Origin: Maribacter aquimaris
GTDB lineage: Bacteria > Bacteroidota > Bacteroidia > Flavobacteriales > Flavobacteriaceae
Reading direction: 5' to 3'
Length of the DNA: 64,000 nt
Assembly (NCBI RefSeq): GCF_014596745.1
Contig: NZ_JABTCF010000008.1
Span: 169,088-233,087, forward strand
The notes beneath the pieces are model-generated. The model was not told where the DNA came from, did not search any database, and saw nothing but the letters and a program-made list of their open reading frames with translations. Numbering within the stretch: the first letter of the stretch is position 1; the number at the start of each line of letters is the position of its first letter. Below, piece by piece: positions 8,696 through 17,376 of the stretch. The position numbers and the translations under genes were made by a program.

Positions 8696-11600
8696 TTAAA
8701 ATTTAATATTAGCACCCAAAGTAAATACCCTTGAAGCAGGATATACCCTACCATCAATACCCAAACTTAAGTTGGCACTTTCTCCACTACCTATATCGGA
8801 TACAATTTCGGGATCGAAACCTTCATAATCCGTTATAGTAAATAAATTGGTGGCCTGGATGTATAATCTCAAAGATTTCATACCAATTTTGTCAGAAACG
8901 GTTTTGGGTAATGTATACCCAATTTGGGTGTTCTTTAATCGTAAATATGAACCGTCTTCAACAAAATATGAATTTGGCTGACCTTCATTATTGACAACTG
9001 ATGTTGATAATGCAGGTAGTGACGCATTCGTGTTGGTAGGTGTCCAAGAATCCATGACCCTAGTACTTCTATTACCATTCACGAATGAAGGAAAATCAGT
9101 ATAAAACTTATTAAAGTTGTAAATCTCATTCCCTTGAGATCCATTAAAGAAAAGAGAAATGTCAAATCCTTTGTAAGCCGATGTCAAGTTAATACCGTAA
9201 GTAAAATCAGGGTGGGGCGAACCTATATTGGTCCTATCATCATCATCAACAGTACCATCACCATTTACATCAGCATACTCATATCTTCCTTCATCGGTAA
9301 ATCCAACTACTTTACGACCATAGAAAAAGGACAATGGCTCACCAACCTCAGTTCTGGTAGCGTTTTGGCCTCTTAGGGCTTCACCAGTTCCAGTAACAGG
9401 AGCTCCATCAATTAAACTAGTGACTTCATTTTTGTAATGGGATAGGTTCGCTGTAATTCCGTATGACCAACCTGAGGCGGTCTCGTCATGATAACCCAAC
9501 ACTAAATCAAAACCAGTATTTTTTATGTTCCCTAAGTTTACGTAAGGGGCACTGGCGTCAATCGCAGTAGAACTAATTGCACTAAAATCCTGGGTAATTA
9601 AATCCTGGGTCGAAATATGAAAATATTCCGCTTCAAAAGTCAATTTGTTTTCTAACATACCTAACTCTATACCAAAGTTTGTGGTTTCACTGGTTTCCCA
9701 TTTTAAATCAGTATTCCCTACTTGGCTTAAAATAGCACCTGTTGCAATACTGCTTCCACTCAAGGAATAATTTGCATACTGATCACTTAAGTTAGAGATA
9801 TTTGCAGTAGGATTATCTACAGGTAAAGATTGGTTACCTAATTTACCCCAAGACCCTTTAAACTTTAATCTATTGACAAAAGAATTTTGTGGATAAAAAT
9901 CTTCATCACTGACTAACCAGCCTCCACTGAAAGAAGGGAAAATATCGCTTTGGTTATCCCCTATAAACCTGGAAGATTTATCATTACGTATGGTAGCAGA
10001 GAGGAAATATTTATTCTTGAAAGAATAATTTGCCGTACCGAATACGGAAAACAAGGTATTGTAACCATCATAAGCATAATTTACACTTGGAGCTGCAGTA
10101 CCGTTACTCAATAGATAAAAATCAGGATCTTCAAATAAGTATCCGGAACGGTTTATCTGTTTGCCTTTACCGGAACCCTTAAGAGCTTCAACACCTAGTA
10201 AGGCATTAACCGTATGGTCTCCGAAAGATTTGTTGTAATTTAAAGTATTCGTCCAAATCCAGTTGTAGTTGGTTTGATCTTGTTCTGAAAGAGATCTTGA
10301 GGATATCGGTTCACTATGTTCAGGGTCCAAGGCAGTAAAAGACCTGGAATCAAAAGTATTGAAACCGCCTGCCAGAGTTGTTTTAAAGGTCAACTCATCC
10401 AGAATGTTATAGGATAAATACATATCACCTATTACAGCATATCGCTTATTGTAATTATCCCTGGCTCTATAATTTAAGGCAATCGGATTTCTACCATTAC
10501 CCAAACCTGGGGCAGCAGAACCGGCAAATTCTCCTTCGTCGTCATAAACAGGAACTAAAGGGGACATTCTCAAGGCCATTTGCATGGCCTCATTATTTCC
10601 TGTTCTTGTATTCGAATAGGAAACATTAAGGTGTTCCCCTATTTTAAGGCGTTTCCCTATTTTGAATTCAGAATTCAATCGTGTACTAACTCTACTGAAT
10701 CCTGTTTCATTAATAATACCATCACTGTCCAAATAACCAACAGACATGAAGTATTTACCGGATTCCGTTCCGTTAGCAACGGATACTGACATATTTGAAA
10801 TAGCTGCGGTACGGGTAAGTTCGTCGATCCAATCAGTACCACCTGGCTGTACTGTGGCATTCAATGCCCCAACAGGATAATAAACAATTGGGTCATAAGA
10901 TTGTACTCTAGTATACCCTATGATAGAGGTAGGGACAACAGGATTTCTACCATTGCCATATTGGGCGTGCGAAGGAATAGCACCATCATTAAGTTGACTT
11001 TGGAAAATCATATCACCATGCTGTTGTGTGCTTAGCAAATCCGGAGCATTTGTAATTTGAGAAAAACCTGTATACATATCAACAGAGATTTCGGCAGAGT
11101 CCATATTGTAACCACCACCTTTGGTGGTAATAATTACAACCCCGTTCGATGCCCTTGCCCCATAAATGGCCGCGGCGCCATCCTTAAGAACGTTCATCTG
11201 ATCGATATCGGAAGGGTTTATGTTGTTCAAGAAACTGGCATCATCTGTCTGTACACCATCTATAATATACAGCGGGTCAGTATTGTTGGCAGTTCCGAAT
11301 CCTCGAATATTAATTTTAGGTGCAGCACCTGGAGTGTTGTTGTTTACAACGGTAACACCAGAAGCTCTACCTTGTAAGGCTTCAGCGGCGTTGGTTGTAG
11401 GTGCTTTTAAAGCTTCATCCATATCAACAGAAGCAACAGATCCGGTGATGTCCCCTCTTGTTTGGGTGCCATAACCTATTACAACCACCTCTTCGAGTAA
11501 GCTTGCATCTTCAGCCAAGATTACATTGATTGTTTCATTGCCATCCAAAGCAATTTCCTGTGTATGATAACCAATATAGCTGATGACCAAAACGGCATCG

Positions 11601-11884
11601 CTGTCAGCCTCAAGTGTGAAATTACCGTCAAAATCGGTTTGGGTACCCTGGGTCGTCCCTTTAATGACGATACTTGCACCAGGTAAGGGTCCTGATGCAT
11701 CAGAGACCGTTCCCGTAATAATTGATTGAAAAGAACTTTCCACATCAACCTTCAATAATGATGTTTCAGAATTTGCCAGAGCCATTTGGGCACTTAGGCA
11801 AATCATGAACGATAAAAGCCCAATTCCAAAAGAAGTAAACCTTCCTTTGGGCTTTAACGATTTGTAATCGTGTTTTTGATTCAT
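8696..11884 (-). CDS. SusC/RagA-family TonB-dependent outer-membrane transporter
   Basis: This 1062-residue protein imports glycan fragments across the outer membrane using TonB energy. A signal peptide covers about residues 1-38 (ends ...AQMALA). It is followed by a carboxypeptidase-regulatory-like domain at about 52-130 (ITGTVSDASGPLPGASIVIKG), a TonB-box-like segment EEVVVIGYGTQ, the plug with NIRGFGTANNTDPLYIIDG, and a C-terminal barrel ending in Phe (FTLGANIKF). There is no N-terminal STN domain, so it is not the type that signals through an anti-sigma factor. It is the first gene of the susC-susD-FAS1 operon. No regulator gene (hybrid two-component, AraC or ECF sigma) lies nearby in the window. 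Confidence 0.97.
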   Translation of the reverse strand: MNQKHDYKSLKPKGRFTSFGIGLLSFMICLSAQMALANSETSLLKVDVESSFQSIITGTVSDASGPLPGASIVIKGTTQGTQTDFDGNFTLEADSDAVLVISYIGYHTQEIALDGNETINVILAEDASLLEEVVVIGYGTQTRGDITGSVASVDMDEALKAPTTNAAEALQGRASGVTVVNNNTPGAAPKINIRGFGTANNTDPLYIIDGVQTDDASFLNNINPSDIDQMNVLKDGAAAIYGARASNGVVIITTKGGGYNMDSAEISVDMYTGFSQITNAPDLLSTQQHGDMIFQSQLNDGAIPSHAQYGNGRNPVVPTSIIGYTRVQSYDPIVYYPVGALNATVQPGGTDWIDELTRTAAISNMSVSVANGTESGKYFMSVGYLDSDGIINETGFSRVSTRLNSEFKIGKRLKIGEHLNVSYSNTRTGNNEAMQMALRMSPLVPVYDDEGEFAGSAAPGLGNGRNPIALNYRARDNYNKRYAVIGDMYLSYNILDELTFKTTLAGGFNTFDSRSFTALDPEHSEPISSRSLSEQDQTNYNWIWTNTLNYNKSFGDHTVNALLGVEALKGSGKGKQINRSGYLFEDPDFYLLSNGTAAPSVNYAYDGYNTLFSVFGTANYSFKNKYFLSATIRNDKSSRFIGDNQSDIFPSFSGGWLVSDEDFYPQNSFVNRLKFKGSWGKLGNQSLPVDNPTANISNLSDQYANYSLSGSSIATGAILSQVGNTDLKWETSETTNFGIELGMLENKLTFEAEYFHISTQDLITQDFSAISSTAIDASAPYVNLGNIKNTGFDLVLGYHDETASGWSYGITANLSHYKNEVTSLIDGAPVTGTGEALRGQNATRTEVGEPLSFFYGRKVVGFTDEGRYEYADVNGDGTVDDDDRTNIGSPHPDFTYGINLTSAYKGFDISLFFNGSQGNEIYNFNKFYTDFPSFVNGNRSTRVMDSWTPTNTNASLPALSTSVVNNEGQPNSYFVEDGSYLRLKNTQIGYTLPKTVSDKIGMKSLRLYIQATNLFTITDYEGFDPEIVSDIGSGESANLSLGIDGRVYPASRVFTLGANIKF

Positions 11885-12251
11885 AGTAACTGTTGTTTGT
11901 TAGTTTAATTAAAAATTCAAGTAGATAAAAAAAGCGTAATTTTTTGACACCATATTTATGTAGTACGCAAAATATTATGCTAATATTAACAAATTTATAG
12001 GAAGGATGGTAATATATCATGTCGTATTTTGTCAAATGATGGTATTATATATTTTGTTAAATTTAACATAAACCATCATCTGGAATGTTCTCACTAAAAC
12101 GTTTTCGTAATGTTTGTAGGGCCTTAGAGACAAAAGGTGTGGTTATTTCACGGAAATTATCCCCATTTGACAAAAGAAAAGGTGTCTTTTAAATTGTTTA
12201 ATTTAGAATCGGTCTTTGTTGAATTAAGGGTTGATTTCCAGTTATTGGAAG
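11885..12251. promoter_or_regulatory. susC upstream region with palindromes
   Basis: This 367-bp AT-rich stretch separates susC (-) from the end of the preceding operon. It holds a perfect 12-bp palindrome GTTAAATTTAAC at 12056-12067, and inverted arms ATGATGGT (12036-12043) and ACCATCAT (12072-12079) on either side. One exact Bacteroidota -7 match on the - strand (TAAATTTG, 11997 to 11990) has no recognisable -33 partner. No convincing ORF is present. Operator function is inferred only from symmetry and position. Confidence 0.4.
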
Positions 12252-13439
12252 TCATTGCAGGATGACTTTTGAAGTTTTGATGACGGCCAGTTGGTTGTTT
12301 TGTAACCGCGTAAAGAATAAATAGACTTCCCCACCGTCTTTGATTTTGTGCTTTTTTCGGATAGTGGTAACACTTTCCGGGAAGTTTCTTACCGTGATAT
12401 TCGCCTTGGTGCCTATTAAGGGTTTAAGTTCCTTTTTGGAATAGCCAATGACATCCTCAATGTGGAACACCCTGCCTGGGAATTCCAACAAATCTTTTGA
12501 TGTGAACAAATGGGAATGTTCGTGAAGTTTATGGACTCGAAATGCTTTTGAGGTGATTTTGAAAGCCCCGGCTTTCAATAGGGCGACATTCGGTTCGTAT
12601 AAATAGTTTTGTGGAAGTTCATAGGAGGGTAAGGTGTCTTTTTCGTCCGTAAGGTTAAAGCTAAAACGTTGTGGTTTGGGTGGGGTTATATTTAATGTCC
12701 TTATATGTGTTTTACCTTGATATTCCCTTTCCAATACCCAGAGTAATTCCTTGACCTCATTCTTTAAAGCCACGACATGAATCTCCTTCACATGTGCTAA
12801 TTCGTTTAAGCCAATCGTAATATCCAAAAGGGGAGAGGTCTTGATTAAAATATGCTTTGATTTTTGAAAAAGCAACGGTAGGTGTTCAACAATATTTGGG
12901 GTACAATCCGATAGCATAAAAACCTTTCCCTTGCTTTCCGATCTTCGTGAAGGGTCAACATATAACCAATCGAAATTTTGATGTGATCCTTCTAAAAAAT
13001 CCATACCATCCATCGAGCTGAAATCGATGTTTCCGACTCCTAATATCCCAAGATTATGCGCGGCGATTTCGGAAAGATTTTGATTGATTTCGCAATGGAA
13101 AACCTTCTCTATTTTTTTACTGAAAAAGTAAGTATCCACTCCCAATCCTCCGGTTAGGTCAACAAGGGTTTTTCCACTAAGGATACTCGCCTTATATTTG
13201 GCCGTGGTCTCAGAAGAACATTGTTCAATGTTCAACTTGTTTGGGTAATAAATAAGAGGTGTGCTGAACCAGTAGGGGAGTTTCTTTTCGCACTTTTTCT
13301 TGGCTTGTATCTGTTCGGCCAATTCTTGGGACGAAATATTATGGAAAGGACTCTTTTTAAGGATAACTGACATGATGTCAGTATCTAAATTATTGTTTAT
13401 AAAATTTTGAACACCAGTATTTAATATGTTTTTATTCAA
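12252..13439 (-). CDS. Class I SAM-dependent methyltransferase, THUMP-like (PG_1098 family)
   Basis: This 395-residue protein is of a type found in most Bacteroidota. The central Rossmann methyltransferase shows motif I as LVDLTGGLGVDTYFFSK at about 92-108, an acidic motif II (FHCEINQNL), and a DPSRR motif at about 162-166. DPSRR takes the place of the NPPY/DPPY motif of base methyltransferases. The C-terminal third fits the THUMP-like region, which suggests an RNA substrate. The substrate and modified base are not known to me. It is the last gene of a tightly packed operon, 7 bp from the AI-2E family gene. Confidence 0.85.
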   Translation of the reverse strand: MNKNILNTGVQNFINNNLDTDIMSVILKKSPFHNISSQELAEQIQAKKKCEKKLPYWFSTPLIYYPNKLNIEQCSSETTAKYKASILSGKTLVDLTGGLGVDTYFFSKKIEKVFHCEINQNLSEIAAHNLGILGVGNIDFSSMDGMDFLEGSHQNFDWLYVDPSRRSESKGKVFMLSDCTPNIVEHLPLLFQKSKHILIKTSPLLDITIGLNELAHVKEIHVVALKNEVKELLWVLEREYQGKTHIRTLNITPPKPQRFSFNLTDEKDTLPSYELPQNYLYEPNVALLKAGAFKITSKAFRVHKLHEHSHLFTSKDLLEFPGRVFHIEDVIGYSKKELKPLIGTKANITVRNFPESVTTIRKKHKIKDGGEVYLFFTRLQNNQLAVIKTSKVILQ

Positions 13440-13446
13440 AGTGATA

Positions 13447-14535
13447 CTATAGGTTTTTGGTCAATGATTTCACAATCTTGTTTTCGGCTAAAAATTCCTT
13501 TAAAATCACTTTGATTGCCGTGTAACCCGGTACTGCAATGATCATTCCCGTGATTCCGAATAGTAAGCCTCCTATAATGATCACCAAGAAAATCTCCAGG
13601 GGGTGTGACTTCACACTATTGGAAAAAATATAAGGTTGCGAGAAGAAATTATCTACCAGTTGACCAATGATAAAACCAATCATTACGTAGATGGTTTTGG
13701 GTAGGATTACGGTGCTGAAATCAGCCCCTAAATTACTGGTCATTGTCAGGGTCAACATGAGAGCTCCACCGATGATCGGACCTACATAAGGAATCAGGTT
13801 CAGCAAGGCACAAAGAAAGGCGATAACGATGGCGTTTTCAATGCCGAAAATAAACAGGACAATGGAGTAGATTACAAACAAAATAAGGATTTGAAAAACC
13901 AGTCCAACGAAGTATCTCGATAGTAGATCCTTGATGGTGTCCAAAGATTTTTTTAAACGGTTTTCCTTGTTCTCCGGTATAAAAATCAGAAGGCCATCCT
14001 CAAACAATTTACTGTCCTTTAAAAAGAAAAAAGCTATAAAAAGTACACTGAACAAACCTATACCAAAACTGCCAAGAACACCGACAAATGAATTCAGGAA
14101 ATTCGGTATAAAGCCAAAATCCAAGTTGGTAAATATTTTAGATTCTTTTAAACCTTGTTCAATTTCGTTCGAACTCAATCCGAAATATTCGGTTACTTGT
14201 CGATATATATGTTCTACATTGGCCTGAAGGGCATCTATATCCAATAAAGAAAGGTTTTGTCCTTGTGCGATAAGTAGCGGGATGAATAAGGCGATGATAC
14301 CAGCAATGAGCCCAATAAGGAGCAACATGGTAACGATGACCGCCAAGGTGTTGTTGAACTTAAGTCTTTTGCGCAGGAATAATACGATAGGCCTTCCTAA
14401 AAGTGACGCTACCAAGGCTATGGCCATGTAGGCCAATACCGATTGTATTTTGTACAAGAATAATAAGACCAAGAAGATACCGACAAGGATAGCTATCGCT
14501 CTCAAAATGCCGTCTGCAATTGTTTTGGATGTCAT
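13447..14535 (-). CDS. AI-2E family transporter (PerM-like membrane protein)
   Basis: This 362-residue inner-membrane protein has about eight hydrophobic segments. Two lie at the N terminus (about 10-50), one at about 60-85, and one at about 150-172. A cluster lies from 205 to 345 and includes the conserved stretch LLNLIPYVGPIIGGALM. Family members are described as autoinducer-2 or ion/H+ exporters, but most are uncharacterised and the name says little about substrate. It starts 3 bp after the stop of the DUF4159 gene and belongs to the tsaD operon. Nothing in the window links it to quorum sensing. Confidence 0.9.
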   Translation of the reverse strand: MTSKTIADGILRAIAILVGIFLVLLFLYKIQSVLAYMAIALVASLLGRPIVLFLRKRLKFNNTLAVIVTMLLLIGLIAGIIALFIPLLIAQGQNLSLLDIDALQANVEHIYRQVTEYFGLSSNEIEQGLKESKIFTNLDFGFIPNFLNSFVGVLGSFGIGLFSVLFIAFFFLKDSKLFEDGLLIFIPENKENRLKKSLDTIKDLLSRYFVGLVFQILILFVIYSIVLFIFGIENAIVIAFLCALLNLIPYVGPIIGGALMLTLTMTSNLGADFSTVILPKTIYVMIGFIIGQLVDNFFSQPYIFSNSVKSHPLEIFLVIIIGGLLFGITGMIIAVPGYTAIKVILKEFLAENKIVKSLTKNL

Positions 14536-14538
14536 TGA

Positions 14539-15189
14539 TTAACTTTTAAAGGCATAAGATATAATATTGGCTCCCATTTGCAAGGCCTTGGTTCGTATCG
14601 CTTCCGGATCGTTGTGAACCGATGGATCCTCCCAACCATCACCCAAATCGGATTCATAGGTAAACAGAAGAACCAACCGCCCCTCAAATGTTATTCCGAA
14701 GGCTTGGGGTCTTTTACCGTCGTGTTCGTGTATTTTGGGTAGACCTTCAGGAAAATTATAATGTTGTGAAAAAATAGGGTGGTCAGCACCTAGTTCTTCC
14801 AAGGTTTCATTTGGGAATACCTTAGCGATTTCCTTACGTAAATAAGGCTCCATACCGTAATTGTCATCGATATGCAAAAATCCACCAGAGCGCAAGTAAG
14901 TCCTTAGGTTATCTGCTTCCTCTTGCGAGAACAATACGTTGCCATGCCCTGTCATATGCAAAAATGGGTATTGGAAAATATTTATATTCCCAACGTCCAC
15001 CGTTTCGGGTTGTTCTTTGATTTTAGTGTTGATATTGGCATTGCAAAATTGTATTAAATTGGGCAACGCCGTGGGGTTGGCATACCAGTCACCCCCGCCA
15101 TTGTATTTTAGGATGGCGATTTCCTGACCGTTGGCCATAGAGGCGTAGGCTAATAAAAATAGTGTGCAGATGAGTTTCCAATATCCCAT
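14539..15189 (-). CDS. DUF4159 secreted protein
   Basis: This 216-residue protein has an N-terminal signal peptide (MGYWKLICTLFLLAYASMAN, cleavage near residue 21), so it is exported to the periplasm. The remainder is a single DUF4159 domain with the characteristic FLHMTGHGNV and SGGFLHIDDNYGM stretches. DUF4159 domains resemble class I glutamine-amidotransferase-like folds but lack a proven activity. It sits between rsmE and the AI-2E family gene within the same operon. I cannot assign a function. Confidence 0.88.
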   Translation of the reverse strand: MGYWKLICTLFLLAYASMANGQEIAILKYNGGGDWYANPTALPNLIQFCNANINTKIKEQPETVDVGNINIFQYPFLHMTGHGNVLFSQEEADNLRTYLRSGGFLHIDDNYGMEPYLRKEIAKVFPNETLEELGADHPIFSQHYNFPEGLPKIHEHDGKRPQAFGITFEGRLVLLFTYESDLGDGWEDPSVHNDPEAIRTKALQMGANIISYAFKS

Positions 15190-15212
15190 TCCCTAAATAT
15201 ACGAAGATGGAT

Positions 15213-15920
15213 TTAACCGTTGTTTATCAAATTTACTGTGGTGCAGGCGACGATGGCAGCAGTTTCAGTGCGCAGTCTATTCTGGCCCAAAGAAACAGGT
15301 AAAAAGCCTTTTTCGTATGCCTTGTTGATCTCTTTTTCAGAAAAATCGCCCTCAGGACCAATAAGTATGGTCACATCCTTGTCCGGGGCTACCCTTCTTT
15401 TCAATTCCATTTTTTCGTCCTCTTCACAGTGGGCGATAAATAAGAGTCCTTCCCTTTCCTTTTCCACAAATTCCGTGTACGTCGTAATAGGGTTCAACTT
15501 GGGTAAATACGCTTGCATGGATTGTTTCATGGCCGATTGTAAGACTTTTTCCATACGTTCCTGTTTTACGATCTTACGCTCAGACCTGTCACAGATAACC
15601 GGTGTAATTTCGTCTACGCCTATCTCTGTGGCTTTTTCTAAAAACCATTCGAATCTATCATTGCTTTTTGTGGGAGCGACGACTAAGTGAAACCAATACA
15701 TCTTTCGATGCTTTTTTGTTGATGAAATGATCTGTGCCTTACACTTTTTGGTGTCGGATATCATGATCTTTGCCTCGAAGATGTACCCTTTGCCGTTTGT
15801 TATAAGTAAATTATCGCTTTCTTTTTTGCGTAGTACTTTTACGATGTGACGACTCTCTTCCGGGGTAAAAACAAATTGGGAGACGCTACTATCCAGCTTT
15901 GGGTTATAGAATAATTGCAT
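15213..15920 (-). CDS. rsmE: 16S rRNA (uracil-1498-N3)-methyltransferase
   Basis: This 235-residue SPOUT-family enzyme methylates N3 of U1498 in 16S rRNA. An N-terminal PUA-like domain (about 1-70, with SRHIVKVLRKKE) precedes the knotted SPOUT domain. The SAM-binding knot motifs are ILIGPEGDFSEKEI at about 187-200 and SLGQNRLRTETAAI at about 211-224. Length matches the family (about 230-245). It sits 15 bp after the TfoX-like gene and 23 bp before the DUF4159 gene in the tsaD operon. Confidence 0.95.
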   Translation of the reverse strand: MQLFYNPKLDSSVSQFVFTPEESRHIVKVLRKKESDNLLITNGKGYIFEAKIMISDTKKCKAQIISSTKKHRKMYWFHLVVAPTKSNDRFEWFLEKATEIGVDEITPVICDRSERKIVKQERMEKVLQSAMKQSMQAYLPKLNPITTYTEFVEKEREGLLFIAHCEEDEKMELKRRVAPDKDVTILIGPEGDFSEKEINKAYEKGFLPVSLGQNRLRTETAAIVACTTVNLINNG

Positions 15921-15935
15921 AGTTATAGGTCGTTT

Positions 15936-16286
15936 CTATTTAGTGTTCTTTAATTTTTTTTTAGCGTGTTCCAGTCCCAATTCAATCCAATTTTGGAGTT
16001 CCTCCTCGGTGGTGTATCCCTTGGAGGATACATAAACGAATTCTTTCATGGGCCTTTTGGCAAAATCCATGGGGCGAACGGCTTCCATTTTCATGATTTC
16101 ATCGATTTTCTCTGCTACAATACGCACCATAAGATTCTCTTTAATGATGCCGACGGTCATTTTGCCCTTGAACAGATAGGCCAATCCTCCGAACATTTTC
16201 TTTTTAAGGATTTCATTGGCGATGTCTTTAGGAAACAACTTAAATGCATAATCAAGTCTTTTTTCCAAATCTTCATTATAGGCCAT
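15936..16286 (-). CDS. TfoX/Sxy N-terminal domain protein
   Basis: This 116-residue protein consists of a TfoX/Sxy N-terminal domain, shown by KKMFGGLAYLFKGKMTVGII at about 29-48. It lacks the TfoX C-terminal domain present in the competence regulators of gamma-proteobacteria. Stand-alone N-domain proteins of this size are common in Bacteroidota and have no established role. It begins 7 bp after tsaD. Translation coupling with tsaD is likely; a link to natural competence would be speculation. Confidence 0.85.
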   Translation of the reverse strand: MAYNEDLEKRLDYAFKLFPKDIANEILKKKMFGGLAYLFKGKMTVGIIKENLMVRIVAEKIDEIMKMEAVRPMDFAKRPMKEFVYVSSKGYTTEEELQNWIELGLEHAKKKLKNTK

Positions 16287-16293
16287 GGGTTTG

Positions 16294-17319
16294 TCATTGG
16301 ATGATATATCGTGCCTTGGCCGTTATATCCTGGGATGCGAATGCCTTCTGTTTATATTTATGATAGCCCACGATGCCGATCATGGCAGCATTGTCTGTAC
16401 AATACTCAAATTTAGGAATATAAGTGGACCAACCGTATTTCTTTTCTGCATTTTTCAGTGCGGAGCGTATGCCCGAATTGGCAGATACCCCCCCGCCAAT
16501 GGCTACGCGCCTTATTCCGGTTTCTTTTACTGCTTTTTTAAGCTTGTCCATTAAAATGTTGATAATGGTGTATTGTATGGAGGCACATATATCATTAAGG
16601 TTCTCCTCCTTAAAATTCGGGTTCGTCTTGGTTTCCCTTTGTATAAAATAAAGGATACTTGTTTTTAATCCGCTAAAACTGAAGTTCAGGCCATCTACCT
16701 TCGGTTTCGGGAAAGGGAATTTTTTAGGATTGCCAAGCTGTGCGAATTTATCTACCAGTGGTCCACCAGGATAGGGTAGCCCCAGGATTTTGGCACTTTT
16801 GTCAAAAGCCTCCCCAACCGCATCATCCAAGGTTTCCCCAAGGATTTCCATATCGAAGAAATCATTCACCCTGACAATTTGTGTGTGGCCACCGCTGATG
16901 GTCATGGCTAAAAATGGGAACTCTGGTTTTGTGTTTTTTTCCTCTGCAATGAAGTGCGCTAGGATGTGCGCTTGCATGTGGTTTACATCAATAAGGGGAA
17001 TGTCTAGACCAAGTGCCAAAGACTTGGCAAAAGAGGTACCCACCAATAAAGAACCCATAAGTCCCGGTCCGCGCGTAAAAGCTATGGCGGATAACTGTTT
17101 TTTGTCGATATTTGCCCTTAATAAAGCTTGGTGCACCACAGGTACAATATTTTGTTGGTGCGCCCTAGAGGCAAGTTCGGGTACAACACCCCCATATTCC
17201 TCATGGATTTTTTGAGTTGAAACAACATTGCTAATGACTTTGTCATTGCGTAAAACCGCCGCGGAGGTGTCGTCACATGATGATTCTATGGCAAGAATAT
17301 AAATGGTTTCTTTTTCCAC
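16294..17319 (-). CDS. tsaD: tRNA N6-adenosine threonylcarbamoyltransferase TsaD
   Basis: TsaD transfers the threonylcarbamoyl group from TC-AMP to A37 of ANN-decoding tRNAs, together with TsaB and TsaE. Visible family motifs are ILAIESSCDDTSAAVL at the N terminus, the metal ligands in NHMQAHILAHF, and GGHTQIV, and the C-terminal GGGVSANSGIR. The frame is open to 17463, but the extra N-terminal residues are not family-like. The GTG at 17319 gives 341 residues, the usual TsaD length, and leaves only 57 bp to the divergent tamB start. It is the first gene of a six-gene operon running to 12252. Confidence 0.95.
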   Translation of the reverse strand: MEKETIYILAIESSCDDTSAAVLRNDKVISNVVSTQKIHEEYGGVVPELASRAHQQNIVPVVHQALLRANIDKKQLSAIAFTRGPGLMGSLLVGTSFAKSLALGLDIPLIDVNHMQAHILAHFIAEEKNTKPEFPFLAMTISGGHTQIVRVNDFFDMEILGETLDDAVGEAFDKSAKILGLPYPGGPLVDKFAQLGNPKKFPFPKPKVDGLNFSFSGLKTSILYFIQRETKTNPNFKEENLNDICASIQYTIINILMDKLKKAVKETGIRRVAIGGGVSANSGIRSALKNAEKKYGWSTYIPKFEYCTDNAAMIGIVGYHKYKQKAFASQDITAKARYIIQ

Positions 17320-17376
17320 TAGGTTTGGAATAAAAATTGAGGTACAAAGGTAAAACATTATAGCCCTATTAGAAAA

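Noticed and set aside
11766..12035. 89-codon - strand ORF overlapping the susC start region
   Set aside because: It overlaps the susC N terminus in another frame and most of it lies in the AT-rich promoter region; a shadow ORF.
13447..14535. AI-2 quorum-sensing export
   Set aside because: The family name suggests it, but there is no luxS or AI-2 receptor here and the neighbours are tRNA and rRNA modification genes. The label should not be taken as function.
15936..16286. Competence regulator TfoX
   Set aside because: Only the N-terminal domain is present; it is common in Bacteroidota without any link to competence.
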